NCBI GenBank assembly: GCA_014529385.2
Contig: CM043947.1
Span: forward strand, 118,240,087-118,304,086
Length of the DNA: 64,000 bases
Direction: 5' to 3'
DNA from: Adiantum capillus-veneris
Lineage: Eukaryota; Streptophyta; Polypodiopsida; Polypodiales; Pteridaceae
The notes under the pieces are model-generated. The model worked only from the letters and a program-made list of their open reading frames with translations, was not told the DNA's origin and did no database searches. Position numbers and translations under genes: made by a program. Of the stretch, positions 22,570 to 34,872 are shown in pieces; position 1 is the stretch's first letter, and each line of letters begins with the position of its first letter.

Positions 22570-23060
22570 CCGTGCCACATGCCCTCAAGATACTAGTGTA
22601 GGTGATTGCTTTTGACGAAAGGCCTTCCCTTCGTATTCATAGCAGCCTTGCTTCAACCAATGCATTCCAAAGGATGACAATTCAGAGGGGAAGCTCTTCA
22701 AGAACTTTATGTGTTTTCGTAACGAACACCATATTTGGCTACAAATTAACCAAGGCATTCTCCGAACCTTTTAAGTGAAAGCTCATCGAGAACTTTTTGT
22801 GCCTCCGAAAGCACACCACATTCTGCCATCATATCGGCCAAAGCAATGCTAAGCCTTCATTTGTCCTTAAATGACAATGTCATCATGAATTTTATTGCCC
22901 ACTTCAGCATCTCAGATAATGCCACATGCCTTTAAAACGCAAGTATAGGTGATTGCATTTGCCAAAAGGCATTCACTTCGCATTCGGTTAAAACTTTTAT
23001 GAGTTTCTTTGCCACAACCATATCGGAATCTGGAAGCCTTTAATAACAATATCGTCTTGG
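22570..23060 (-). pseudogene. PPR gene remnant (PLS-type motifs)
   Basis: Two copies of a typical PPR L-type signature occur on the minus strand, ITYTCVLKACGII (22963-22921) and KAITYTSILRACGT (22615-22574), about 349 bases apart, which fits one P-L-S block plus small insertions. Between them pieces such as ALADMMAECGV and AQKVLDELS can be read, but only by changing frame and passing stop codons. This is a decayed organellar RNA-editing-type PPR gene. Confidence 0.65.
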
Positions 23061-23861
23061 ATTCCAAAAATCATCCTCCTCAGTCGTGCCCGCAACTGAC
23101 ACCGGCCTCAAGCCATATTATCTCATCAACTTGGACTTGGTCTGACGAGCCGTAAATTCCTTTAGACTTCTCAAGATGCATAGAACGCATACAAACCCTG
23201 TTGAGGCTGTAAAATTCCCATATGGCACACTAATCAAGGTGATTGATCTAGCACGGAACTAACTCCCGGAGAAACTTAAACTGGTAATAACTTGGCAACT
23301 AGAACTTCGATTGCTGATCTGAAAAGACTGACTTGCTCTACAAAGTGAGCACTTTAGGCCCATGCATTCACTTCATTTCTATCCCCTCAACTGCAGTTGC
23401 CCAATCTGGTACGGATCTGCAATTGACTCAAACTTCAAACTGCCATAACTTCTTCATTGTAGCTCCAATCGACGAGCCATAAAGTTAGGCCGGTGGAGCA
23501 CTTCAAGCACTACAAGGCTAGATCATAAACTCCCAGTTGTGCTCACTTCAAGAATGCTCCTTTATAGCATCATCAAGGCATCTGTTGGCCCTTTAAAGCC
23601 GCATCTGGCATACATTAACTATAAAACTAGCTTGTTAGCAAGCCTTGAACGCTGATCATTAATTCAGTAAGCTTCAATTAAGCTCGATGTGCATCTTCCT
23701 GGTATATTTCTTAGCATGGGAGCAGAGTTGCACAACAGCAGTCCATATGAACCACAATATCCAACATCTGAAAGAGTTTTTTAAACAATGTTCCACAGCT
23801 AGGTCTTGGGAGTTGAAAGTACCAAATGTGGATTGCAAGGTGTCTGTGTATACAATCACAT

Positions 23862-23870
<9 letters not shown>
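23061..23870. other. No supported gene
   Basis: Ordinary mid-GC sequence without a convincing ORF, splice pattern or repeat. Confidence 0.5.

Positions 23871-23948
<78 letters not shown>
23871..23948. repeat. (TC)n microsatellite
   Basis: About 39 TC units. The long Leu-Ser or Glu-Arg ORFs crossing it are artefacts of the repeat. Confidence 0.98.
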
Positions 23949-23952
<4 letters not shown>

Positions 23953-24095
23953 CCTGCCCGCCACTCTCGCCCCCTGTAGCTGTCCACGTGCCCTCCTTGT
24001 GGCTGCCTGTGCATTGCTGCTGCTCTCACCTGCTGCTGCTGTTTCATCCCCTGCACGCGCAACTGCTGCTGCTGCTGCCTCACCCATTGTGCTTG

Positions 24096-24235
24096 TGCCC
24101 GCCCCATTGCTGGACGCTGCTCCCACACCAGGTGGACACTCGACTGCCTGTCGTGAACTGCTGTTGCCCGCCCCATTGCTGGCCGCTGCTCCCACACGAG
24201 GCAGGCTCCCCCCACACCCGGCTGCCCACTGCTTC
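24096..24235 (+). repeat. 71-bp tandem duplication upstream of the LINE
   Basis: GCCCGCCCCATTGCTGG followed by CGCTGCTCCCACAC occurs near 24096 and again near 24167. Confidence 0.75.
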
Positions 24236-24570
24236 CTCCCCACACCCGGATGCCCTAATTGCTGCCACACAGAGGTTACAGAGAAAAACAGGTAGGGAAA
24301 GAATTTTAAAAAAATTTGAGGCAAGCACACAGGACATGACAATTGCAAAAATTGAAGACCTCACGAAGATCGAAGACAAGCTCAACGTCGCCATCAAAGA
24401 AAATAAAAAGATGACGGATTCAACACTCACATCCGTCGTCAAACGCCTATGCAAACTCGAGAAGGACGGAAGCCTACATCAAAGAACGCAAAGCATGGGG
24501 GAAAGAGAAGGAAGAATGCGAGATAGAGAGGGTGAAATAAAAAGACGAATGGCTCAAGGAGAAGGACGCA

Positions 24571-25119
24571 ATGCGGGAGCAAATCGAGCTCCTCAAAGCC
24601 TCGATCGCATCCCTCACCCCCGAGGACAGGGAGCTCAAGGAAGAGACAAAGGAAGCCCTCAAGGTAGAGTTAACTCAAGCCTTGACCGCGAGCATGGAGA
24701 CCAAGCTAGAGGCTACCAAAGAGGGTTGGGTCGAAGTAGTGAAGAAGAACATTAAGAAGGGGGCGAAGGAAGAGGCACAAAAGGAAGAAGCTCTCATTGT
24801 GCACACCACCCTTGAGGAAGAGAAGATGAGACAAGCCCGGTGTCTCAATGTGCGCATCACCGGCATGGTGGAAAAAGAAGGCTCTACTCCAGAGACCGAT
24901 GGGAAGACACTATGCAAGAAGCTTGGCTACAAGGAAGAGGAGACCCTCCCGTTCATCAAATCTTGGAGAGCGAGGAGGGACCCCACGAGGAAGAGAGCTC
25001 TCATTTTACACTTCCCCTCCGAAGAGGTACGATCCACCTTTCTTCGCAAGAGGGTGATCTTGAGAGGGCTTGAAGGGGGATCTACCAAGTTGATGACGAC
25101 CTCACGCCTATGCAGGTAG
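24571..25119 (+). pseudogene. LINE ORF1 (coiled coil plus L1 ORF1-like RNA-binding segment)
   Basis: The reading starts MREQIELLKASIASLTPEDR and is strongly helical and charged, as in the coiled-coil part of L1-like ORF1 proteins. The C-terminal half (RCLNVRITGMVEKEGSTPET, FIKSWRARRDPTRKRALILH, STFLRKRVILRGLEG) matches the RNA-binding domain seen in plant and animal L1 ORF1, which coats LINE RNA. The expected ending (DDLTPMQ) appears just past the end in a shifted frame. Further coiled-coil sequence upstream (24340-24570) lies in other frames, so the N-terminus is also broken. Confidence 0.7.
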
Positions 25120-25249
25120 CTCATCGTCGGACATGTATGCCGCGAGTACACCAAGCTCACAAAGAGGGAAAGAAGGCTTCATACAGAGACGGCCGGGTCA
25201 TCATTGATGGCAAGGCCATCCCATAGGGATTCGCGGCCTATGAGACACT

Positions 25250-26110
25250 AGAGGAGATACATCTTGCAGTCTCGAACTGCAATGGAGATTTATGGACACA
25301 TCCAGAGAGGCTTAAGGAGGTGAGTCGAGGCAAAGATATCATTCTCTTGACAGAGACACATGAGAGCCTCGACAGGAGCCTACCTCGGGTTCAAGGATTC
25401 CATTGGGAGTCTACACACAGATTGTACACGCCATCACACTACGAGAGGATCAAGAGGAGTGGCCATACTCTTCAAAGATGGGCTTTAGAATAGAATACAG
25501 ATTGTCGCACGTGATCCACACGCCAGATATCTTTGGATCCGGCTATAGCTCTCACAAGAGAGGACCATCTACATAGCTTTATGCTACTTCGCCCCTCATG
25601 GCTCGAGATTCGCTATGATAGATCGAGAGGAGGACTCACCTTACACATGCCTGTCAGAGGGGATCATGGAGTACTCCACACTAGGGGAAGTCTTCCTTAT
25701 GGGAGACTTCGATGCCGGGACAGGCAGTGATCAATGCGAGGCATTTGACATAGAGGACCCACAGCTACTACCCGCCATACAAGAGGAGGCTAAAGCACGA
25801 GTTTCAGCCGATACTACACGTACACTCTACGACCCCCACCTACTCAGACTAGGCTCTTGACACCGTCTCGTTATTTATAACGGGATGGCTCAGTGGCCTG
25901 CTTCAGGAGGATTGACATGCACACCTCTTTCAGTCGCGGTTGGAGGGGGGAGTACAGTAGACTACATCATGGGATCCAAAGAGGCCACCCACACACTCAG
26001 CTCCTTCACCATCCCACCCATACCCATTGGAGCCGACCACACATATCTCGCACTCTCCCTCAAGGGAGACACCCCCACACATACACCCGCCACACGCACT
26101 CCACACATCA
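25250..26110 (+). pseudogene. LINE endonuclease domain (frame-broken)
   Basis: Pieces of the exonuclease-endonuclease-phosphatase fold appear in order across frames: LTETHE-like (~25350), GVAILFKDGL (~25460), IYIALCYFAPHGSRFA (~25570), the metal-site GEVFLMGDFDAGTG (25685-25725), and the C-terminal STVDYIMGSKEAT with GADHTYLALSLKGD (25945-26075) carrying the catalytic His. This domain nicks target DNA to prime reverse transcription. Several stops separate the pieces. Confidence 0.75.
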
Positions 26111-26275
26111 CCATCCACTTCATACACGAGCTAGCTCCCATATACTCGGCCCACGTCGAGAACAATCTTCTTTTGCTTCAACTTGACAACCCACTACCCT
26201 TACTCACCTCACACATCACATCCATCCTTCAGACATCAGCCATCAGCTCATTTCCACACACCACCCACTCCCGTC

Positions 26276-26276
<1 letters not shown>

Positions 26277-26308
<32 letters not shown>
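26277..26308. repeat. Poly-C tract (32 C)
   Basis: An unbroken C run followed by GAGGATTATGCC. The same downstream junction occurs after the poly-C tract at 28973-29000. Confidence 0.97.
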
Positions 26309-26309
<1 letters not shown>

Positions 26310-26492
26310 AGGATTATGCCACAGATTTGTTGGTATGATGATGAGTGCAGGGCTCTCTATCGTCGATTACGAGCTCAACGAGTAGTTGGAGAGATCACGG
26401 AAAGAGAGGCCAGGAGACAGATGAAGACCCTCACACGCCGGAAGCGGCGAGCCTTAGAGGAGGCATAGGAGCTTGAGCTATACCGCCTATTC

Positions 26493-27801
26493 ATGAGCAT
26501 GGATAGTGCTGCAGCATGGCGTACTCTACAAGAGCCACGACCGACCACTCCTATTGGGGATCCACAGACATGGCATGACTATGCTGAGAGATTGTACGAG
26601 GTACCTGGGCAGCCTCCCATCCGCTTTGTGGATTTCCGCAAATCTTTTGATACAATGCCACGAGAGAAGCTCTTCCGACGCCTCCAGAGCTTGGGGATAC
26701 CATCAGATATGATTTGGGCCATCTATGCACTCTATGAGCAGGTGATTGGGAGGGTACGCTGTTCAGGAGGTTTTTTTGAGGCGGTTGCTAGAACCATTGG
26801 TGTTAAACAAGGCTGCCCACTCTCCCCCACTCTATTCGGACTCTACATCGACGAAATTGAGGACTACATTCTACGAGCTGGAGGAGAGGGGTCAGACCTC
26901 GCAGGTAAACATGTACACATTTTATTATATTTTGATGACATTGTATTGATTTCAGAGTCACCCGAGGGATTACAGCACCACTTGGCTGCCTTGGATGAGT
27001 TCTGTACACACAGGGGTTTGACAGTAAACCTTGGCAAGACCAAGGTCATGATCTTCCACACCTCTCCCATGGTGAGGGCTACAGTAGTATTCATAGCCGT
27101 CGGCAGAAAGATAGAGGTCATCACCTCATATGTCTACCTTGGAGTCACATTCACGAGTTTGCCTGGTCTTTTCTCCATGAGACACGCAGCTACAGACAGA
27201 CTGACACGGGGGTACGCAGCGTTGGCCATGTTAGAGAGCGACGATGTCACTAGGCACACTTTCAGGAGCCCCGTACGAATGGGTGGCTAGTTGACACATT
27301 ATTCACACCAGCTATGATCTATGCAGCAACAGTTTGGGTCCCATGCCTCACAGACACCCAGTGGAGTGTGGTCGAGAGGGCCCTAGTACGTATGATCTTG
27401 CGATTATTTCGCGGGAAGCCGACACTTCCACATGACATCATCAGAGCAAAGCTAGCGGCACCTCCCATGATAGTAGAGGCACTGTTCCAAACTATCTCCT
27501 TCATTCGAGGATGAGAGAGCTCCCAGCAGACAGACTCACACACACAGCATTTGAGCCAACTATACAGATCTCAGAGACAGAGTATGACAGAGCTTGGTAC
27601 ACTCAGGTTAGAGCATGGTTTGACAAACAGGGCCTAGACATGGATAGACTACCACCCTTTCAATATGACCCAGATTCACCCCACATCCGCTTCTCACATA
27701 GTGAGAGGAACATTGTGCTCAGACAGGATCTTTGGCAGCTCTACACCAGTCGGACATGGCTCACACCCGACCTGGCATCTAGACAGTCACATTACCGAGA
27801 T
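26493..27801 (+). pseudogene. LINE reverse transcriptase, copy 1 (N-terminal part deleted)
   Basis: RT motif A (FVDFRKSFDTMPREKL), motif B (IGVKQGCPLSPTLFGLYIDE) and motif C (YFDD, near 26931) are present, then VNLGKTKVMIFHTSP and YVYLGVTF. The segments that normally precede motif A are missing: LYEVPGQPP runs directly into motif A, so several hundred bases were deleted. Copy 2 shows the same deletion. After a frame change at ~27290 the C-terminal region follows (HDIIRAKLAAPPMIVEALFQ, GLDMDRLPPFQYDPDSPHI). Sequence stops matching copy 2 at 27801. Confidence 0.85.
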
Positions 27802-28249
27802 CAGCTCTCCTTCGAAACTTCAAAAAGCGTCTACTGTTTGTTCTTCTTGCAGAGGGGTTCATACTCTCGTGAGAACTCTATGTGCATGTGTTACACATCT
27901 CTCCTATTCCTTGTAGAAATTTTTCGTGGAGAAACTACAAGTGACATGACTGGTCGAAACTGTGTGCAGAAGAAGGGAGGGGCGATAGAAGAATGGCAAT
28001 TTGAATATCATGCGTGCGATAGAAGAATGGAAATTTGAATATCGGACGTGCGTGAGAGAATGCATGAGGGAATGAGGGAGAAGGAAGAGGCAAGGAAACA
28101 AAGCTTAGTTTTCAAAAACACAGAAGATTGAGATATTCGGCATTGAATTCAGTAGCCGCCGCACACAATGAAGTGTTATCATTACTGGAATACTTTTTGG
28201 GTTTTTTAATAAACGTACCTTGCATGAATAAGATATCCAGATTTTAGAA
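27802..28249. other. Unassigned sequence between LINE copy 1 and repeat copy B
   Basis: A 34-base unit (GCGATAGAAGAATGG...) is tandemly repeated at 27982 and 28016. I see no gene. Confidence 0.5.
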
Positions 28250-28972
28250 AACATATATGAAAAAGGGTTAAAATGAATCTTCTATTATCTCTCTCTATGC
28301 TAACATGGCATTTCTTACAAAGCCCAAATTTGAGTCCAAACTTTTTCTAATGAGAGAGAGGTAATGTCATCAAATATAATATCTAACCAACCCAAATGAT
28401 TTTCTCATATTAAACAGATCATTTAATGTAGGAGAATAAACAGGAACAAGGGTTAGAATATAGACATGTGCTTATGGATCTGTCTCAACACAAGCCCAAG
28501 GTTAAAGGGGTCCAAACGAGAGATGGTGTGTTAAAGAGCAATGATACCTAATGGAGCTTAAAGACCTTAGGGTAAGCTTTATTAAAGACCTCCAAAAATT
28601 AGTGTTAAAAAGTCCTGACCTTAGGCAAGCTAGGAGTGATCTTGAGGTAGGAATCCTACCCAAGCATGAGGTGCTTGTCGTGCTTGCTAACTAAGGTGCT
28701 TAAGGTGTTTGTGGGAATTTTGCCTAAGCTTGAGGGGCTTCCCATGCTTAAATGACTAAATTTCTTGAAGTGTTCAATTCAAACATGATCTCTCAAGTGA
28801 CATAAACGATTTTCACGCTTAAATGATGAAGGTGCTTGAAGTGTTCAATTCAAACATGATATCTTAAGAAGCATAAAAGACACATGTCAAGATCCTCCCC
28901 ATTTGGCCCTCGTGATGTGCTTGAATCCTATTGGATAAGCTTTAAAGGGGTCCAATGAGAATTTAGATGCAT
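28250..28972 (+). repeat. 722-bp dispersed repeat, copy B
   Basis: Near-identical to 20589-21310. It ends at AGATGCAT, where a poly-C tract begins directly. Confidence 0.9.
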
Positions 28973-29000
28973 CCCCCCCCCCCCCCCCCCCCCCCCCCCC
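28973..29000. repeat. Poly-C tract (28 C) at a repeat/LINE junction
   Basis: An unbroken C run lying exactly between the 722-bp repeat copy B and LINE copy 2. Confidence 0.97.
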
Positions 29001-30835
29001 GAGGATTATGCCACAGAACTGTTGGTATGATGATGAGTGCAGGGCTCTCTATCGTCGACTACGAGCTCAACGAGTAGTTGGAGAGATCACGGAAAGAGAG
29101 GCCAGGAGACAGATGAAGACCCTCACACGCCGGAAGCGGCGAGCCTTAGAGGAGGCATAGGAGCTTGAGCTATACCGCCTATTCATGAGCATGGATAGTG
29201 CTGTAGCATGGTGTACTCTACAAGAGCCACGACCGACCACTCCTATTGGGGATCCACAGACATGGCATGACTATGGTGAGAGATTGTACGAGGTACCTGG
29301 GCAGCCTCCCATGCGCTTTGTGGATTTCCGCAAAGCTTTTGATACAGTGCCACGAGAGAAGCTCTTCCGACGCCTCCAGAGCTTGGGGATACCATCAGAT
29401 ATGATTTGGGCCATCTATGCACTCTATGAGCAGGTGACTGGGAGGGTACGCTGTTCAGGAGGTTTTTTTGAGGCGGTTGCTAGAACCATTGGTGTTAAAC
29501 AAGGCTGCCCACTCTCCCCCACTCTATTCGGACTCTACATCGACGAAATTGAGGACTACATTCTACGAGCTGGAGGAGAGGGGTCAGACCTCGCAGGTAA
29601 ACATGTACACATTTTATTATATTTTGATGACATTGTATTGATTTCAGAGTCACCCGAGGGATTACAGCACCACTTGGCTGCCTTGGATGAGTTCTGTACA
29701 CACAGGGGTTTGACAGTAAACCTTGGCAAGACCAAGGTCATGATCTTCCACACCTCTCCCATGGTGAGGGCTACAGCAGTATTCATAGCCGTCGGCAGAC
29801 AGATAGAGGTCATCACCTCATATGTCTACCTTGGAGTCACATTCACAAGTTTGCCTGGTCTTTTCTCCATGAGACAGGCAGGTACAGACAGACTGACACG
29901 GGGGTACGCAACGTTGGCCATGTTAGAGAGCGGCGATGTCACTAGGCACACTTTCAGGAGCCCCGTACGAATGGGTGGCTAGTTGACACATTATTCACAC
30001 CAGCTATGATGTATGCAGCAACAGTTCAGGTCCCATGCCTCACAGACACCCAGTGGAGTGCGGTCGAGAGGGCCTTGGTACGTATGATCTTGCGATTATT
30101 TCGCAGGAAGCCGACACTTCCACATGACATCATCAGAGCAAAGCTAGCGGCACCTCCCATGATAGTAGAGGCATTGTTCCAAACTATCTCCTTCATTCGA
30201 GGATGAGAGAGCTCCCAGTAGACAGACTCACAAACAGAGCATTTGAGCCAACTATACAGATCTCAGAGACAGAGTATGACAGAGCTTGGTACACTTAGGT
30301 TAGAGCATGGTTTGACAGACAGGGCCTAGACATGGATAGACTACCACCCTTTCAGTATGACCCAGATTCAGCCCACATCCGCTTCTCACATAGTGAGAGG
30401 AACATTGTGCTCAGACAGGATCTTTGGCAGCTCTACACCAGTCGGACATGGCTCACACCCGACCTGGCATCTAGACGGTCACATTACCGAGATCAGTTCC
30501 TGGACATACTAGCAGACGGGTTCATTCAGCGACCACGATACATGGATACTTACATGCCTCACAACTCGAGAGTAGCTATTGGCCAGCTGAGGGTTTCCTC
30601 AGAGATTGAGTCTGGTCGAGCATCAAACACCCCCAGAGAGGAGCGGATATGCCGGGTATGCAGAGTAGAGGTAGAGGATGAGGAGCACTTTGTATGCAGA
30701 TACACAGCATATGATGACATCAGAGGCAGATATGAGGGTTTATTCACAGGGCAGCCTACCCTTCGAGAGATCATGGACTCCAGAGACGAGTAGAGTTAGA
30801 GAGTAGAGCACCATTTTGAGACTTATAAAAAGTAC
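29001..30835 (+). mobile_element. LINE copy 2: RT and C-terminal zinc motif, nearly identical to copy 1
   Basis: From GAGGATTATGCC onward it repeats copy 1 (26309-27801) with only scattered differences, including the same RT N-terminal deletion and the same TAG at the motif-A side. It then continues beyond copy 1's break. RT ORF 29185-29982 keeps motifs A, B and C (YFDD near 29623). A stop at 29982 and further breaks separate the C-terminal part at 30332-30793, which holds RICRVCRVEVEDEEHFVCRY, a CCHC-type zinc motif normal for the end of such LINE proteins. The 5' half (ORF1, endonuclease) is absent, replaced by the poly-C tract. Confidence 0.88.
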
Positions 30836-31737
30836 ATCTAAATACTTCTAAGAGTCTGAAAAAGGTACACACTAGATGGTCACATGGAAAATGGCAATGG
30901 TCACCCAAGCACTAGAGATGTTTAAGTCTAAATGGTACAATTAGAAAAAGGAAGTTCATACAAGAATAATATTTCTTACTATGAGGATGTGAAATTGCAG
31001 TTAATCTCATCATATGAAAAGGGATTGCTTTGATAGGTACATTAGATTATATGACAAGAGTGAGTACTGTAGATGAATTTGTGTCAAGAGAACAAAACTT
31101 TGCTCTGAAATTAACATAAGGTGTTGTAAAGAAATTTGGAGCAATTTGGCTGTCTTGCATAGAGAGGTGCAGATACTCTTTTTCTTCGGGCATGGGCAAG
31201 ATCTTCAGTTCTTTTCATACTGGACCATAGTCATATCACATGGCGTTATGCACCTCCATAGGGGTTCATTTTGCATTCCTCATTAAGGCCACCTTGGTGT
31301 ATACATAGCCCTCAATTTGTTCTCCTTGTCTTGTACATCCTCTCAGTGATAGGCATTTGAGCATCTCCAGAGTTCTCGTTTGTACACCATATACAGCCAC
31401 TTCTCTTGCCAAAAAATAAGTATATTCAAAAGTGTAACGTAGGCATAGGCTATGGAACCATGGGTCTTGAAAAGGCAAACATCGTCTCTTGGGATGGGGC
31501 TACTTGAGGTCTTGGAAAGACGAAGACTTCCAGTTGAGTGTAAACATGTCTCTTACTGTTTGTGCAGTGTCTAAGAAGCTTTCAACACTTGAAAACTGTT
31601 GAAGACTTGCCCTTAAGATGGTGGGTTGGGCTACCCAGTGCAAGTATAGAAGAGCAGCCCAATGGAGATATCATTAGACATCTTCCCTCTGTTTTACCTC
31701 TGCAACTGCCCTGAAAGTGGCAACACAGCTATATCCT
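30836..31737. other. 3' flank of the kinase gene, no other gene seen
   Basis: Non-coding sequence between LINE copy 2 and the kinase stop codon. On the minus strand it should include the kinase 3' UTR. I could not fix a polyadenylation site. Confidence 0.5.
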
Positions 31738-34052
31738 TTACCGCGGCATAGTACAATCAAGCACAGAGCTATCTATGCTCATAAAGCTCGAGCTAGCGGG
31801 TGTACGCCCAGTTTGAACAGAAAGCTGTAGGTCTTTAGCCACAACAGCACCAAATGAAGTACGATGGTAGCCTAGGTCATGAGGCTGATGCAGAGGAGCA
31901 GGTGAATCGAGAAATTCATCCATGATATGGTGAAGCTCCTCAGACACATGGCTCATGAGGGGCCGCTGGGAACCATGAAGGGACAGGCAAAGGAGGGCGA
32001 GGGTGGCGACAGCCAAAATAGAACAGCGGGTGTGAATGAGGTCGTTGTGAAGGCGAGGGTCGATGACGTCCTCCACCCTGCCCTCGTTCATGTAGTGTAT
32101 GAAAAGGAGTGCTAGGTTGGCGAAGCGTGGCTCCCTATTGTTGTTATCCACTGGCTTCAAACCCGTGATTAGCTCCACCAACATCACCCCCATGCTGTAT
32201 ACGTCACTTTTTTCCGTGAGTTGCAGTGTTTGAAAATACTCGGGATCCAAGTAGCCAATGGTTCCTTGCACCGCTGTTGATATGTGAGTTGCCCCTTCTG
32301 GCACCAACCGCGACACCCCAAAATCAGCCACCTATGAGGTTGCAGTGAAGCAATTAGTTTCTCCTTTTTTATGACAGAAAGCAGAAAAGTGTATGTCTTG
32401 TACAGGCTCAAGCACAGATAGTACAAGATACCAACACCAACCTGTTTACAGAGAGAAGACGTCTTATATGGGGCCAAGTACACACACATAAGATATAAGC
32501 ACCTGAGGAGGCAATAAATACAACCTTTTTAAATATAAATCAACACATATTTGAGGACAAATGGAGAGCCGTTTCTTGGATCTTCTTCGGTGCACGGAGC
32601 TTGGCTCGAGTCCACATTCTTTGCATAAGCACCCAACCCAATGAACATCATACACACACCTCTTTGCCTTTCTGTTTTATCACATTATCATGTTCCTTCT
32701 TATACTTTATCTCTATTCTTTGCCTGATTTCAGAGCCCTCCTGGCAGTGCAGACTCCCTACAAGGGCCAAATAGCTCCAGGGAGGTACCATCAGTTCATG
32801 CAACATCTAACAAGACACGAGTATACACGCATGCATAATGCAGCTGTTTGGTTTCTCTCACAAACCAAAAAAAAAAAAATCCTTCTCTATTCCCTCTACC
32901 TTCATTAACACGTTGCGGATAACGAATAGCTAGTGTTCATGATATTAATAAGAGCTTGCATCAAAAACCATATATCTCCATTCACTGACTAGTCAAAAAT
33001 ATATGCTGCAAAAGCTAAGTGGAAATCTTACAGCTTATACCTTGCAGACCATACCTTTGCGTCAAAATTGTTGTCAAGTAGCACATTTGAAGACTTTACA
33101 TCTCGATGGAGGATGGGTGGTACGGCTGCTCCATGTAAGTATGCCAATGCTTCGGCCGTTTGTCTCGCTACTTTTAGTCGCTGTCCCCAATTCATGATGA
33201 TATGATTGCCTTCCCTCAAGTTTTCCATCAAATTTCCATTTGATACATACTCATATACTAGTAATGGTTCCACTGTTTCAAGGCAGCATCCTAAGAATTT
33301 CACTATGCTCTTGTGATTTATCTGCACCATTATCTCCAACTCATTCAGAAGCTGTGTAGGATCGACTCCCTTGTTAGACTTCTTGATGGCAACCACTCTA
33401 CCGTTTGCCAAAACTCCTTTGAATACCGTGCCAAACCCTCCGGCACCCAATTTCATGTCACTAGAATAATTTTTGGTTGCTGCTTGTAGCTCTTCCACTT
33501 TGAATAGCTTTCTAGACTCCTCTCCTCTTGCTCCTAGAAGCAATAATTTCTGTAGTTGAGTACCTCCATTTTGTATGAAGTACCTCCTTTTTAACCTCTT
33601 TCTCCAGAAAACTTGCACTGTGAAAAAGCTGGCAATGGCCACGATGAGGCCCAGAATTGCTTCCACATTGAAAAACACAAAATGTGAGATACACATGTAA
33701 GGACTCTCACAAATGTTACAACGTGAAAAGAAGCAGCATTGAATCTTTTACAATCATATTGTTGCATAGGGAATCGCTAGTTATTTCTAGCACAATTGTC
33801 ATGAAGAAACCAGTACCAAACTTAAGCACATAACAATGAAGTATAATAGCAGCTCAAGAGGATACTCACATGTACTTATTGCAATTGCATTTCTTATGGT
33901 AGGCGAGAAGTAACAACCAGAGCCACTTTTACGCCCATCTCCTACTTGAAATGGGGACTTGCACCGGCATGTGTAATTCCCGTCCGTATTATAGCATGTA
34001 GTCTGACCTTGAATGCAGTCATTCTGCACTACGTCCTTGCATTCATCAATAT
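31738..34052 (-). CDS. WAK-like kinase exons 2-4: EGF-Ca, transmembrane segment and kinase domain
   Basis: Exon 2 (34052-33870) is the EGF-Ca module. Exon 3 (33659-33055) holds the membrane helix and the kinase N-lobe through the catalytic loop. Exon 4 (32331-31738) runs from the DFG motif to the stop. The introns within this part are 210 and 723 bases and contain no transposon I recognise. The C-terminal tail is Ser-rich. Confidence 0.9.
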
Positions 34053-34818
34053 CTGCAACAATAAATAATAGACCATAGAGTGAAATGCGACTCAAGATCA
34101 AATTACATTGAAAAAAATGACTATGTGGGGTGCTTTAATTGAGAAGCTAAAACACATTTTGGTTGAATAGTCCAGGATGATTGTCTCAAGGGATTACAGA
34201 TTTCAAAGAGTACCTAGATGAATCCAGGATAAGCCCAGAATCACCTTTAAAGGAAACTGCAAGGTATAGACTCCTGGTAGTCATCCACAAGACATTATAA
34301 CCATCAGCTCCATCATGCATAGTATTGACTAAATACTATGACATCCCCACTAACGTCGTCAGTGCCCAATAGTGGATTATGGATTCAAAAGAGGCCAAAG
34401 CCAAAAACAATTTCCATGATAATCAAAAAAAACATAAGAGTGTTGTTTGAAACCTCATGAAACTAGAAAGACCATAACTAGACTTGCATTGTTCTTGATT
34501 CTAATGGAGCCTTAGATATCAGAGGAATATCAAGAATTCCTCTCAATTTCATCCCAGTTGAAAAGGTTTTCCAAAATAGATATCTCATATGCATTCATGT
34601 CGTCAAGTCAAAGCTTTTAATCAAGATGCACAATGTCGATGTTTCAACGAAAGCCAATCAAATCCCATGGTAATGCTCTTACACAAGCAAATTTTTATTT
34701 TAAATAGTTATAATTTTTTAGCCTACTAGTTACGTGGTCAAGCTTTTCTTGAAGGTGAGCATAAAGTACACAGTCATGATTGAAAACATCCATGTACTTT
34801 TTCTTGAAAGTTGGCTAT

Positions 34819-34872
<54 letters not shown>

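Larger units (their letters stand above)
24330..27801 (+). mobile_element. LINE (non-LTR retrotransposon), copy 1: ORF1, endonuclease, RT; 3'-truncated
   Basis: The order is coiled-coil ORF1, apurinic-type endonuclease, then reverse transcriptase, typical of L1-like plant LINEs. Copy 1 breaks off at 27801, where copy 2 (29001 onward) continues with the rest of the RT C-terminus. Many stop codons and frame changes make it inactive. A 32-base poly-C run sits between the endonuclease and the RT part. Confidence 0.88.

Noticed and set aside
23826-24755. A 309-residue plus-strand ORF with Leu-Ser repeats and its minus-strand Glu-Arg counterparts
   Set aside because: The repeat part is only the (TC)n microsatellite translated; the rest mixes frames of LINE ORF1.
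24840-25073. Short ORFs in other frames of LINE ORF1
   Set aside because: Shadows; the 24571-25119 frame alone carries the ORF1 motifs.
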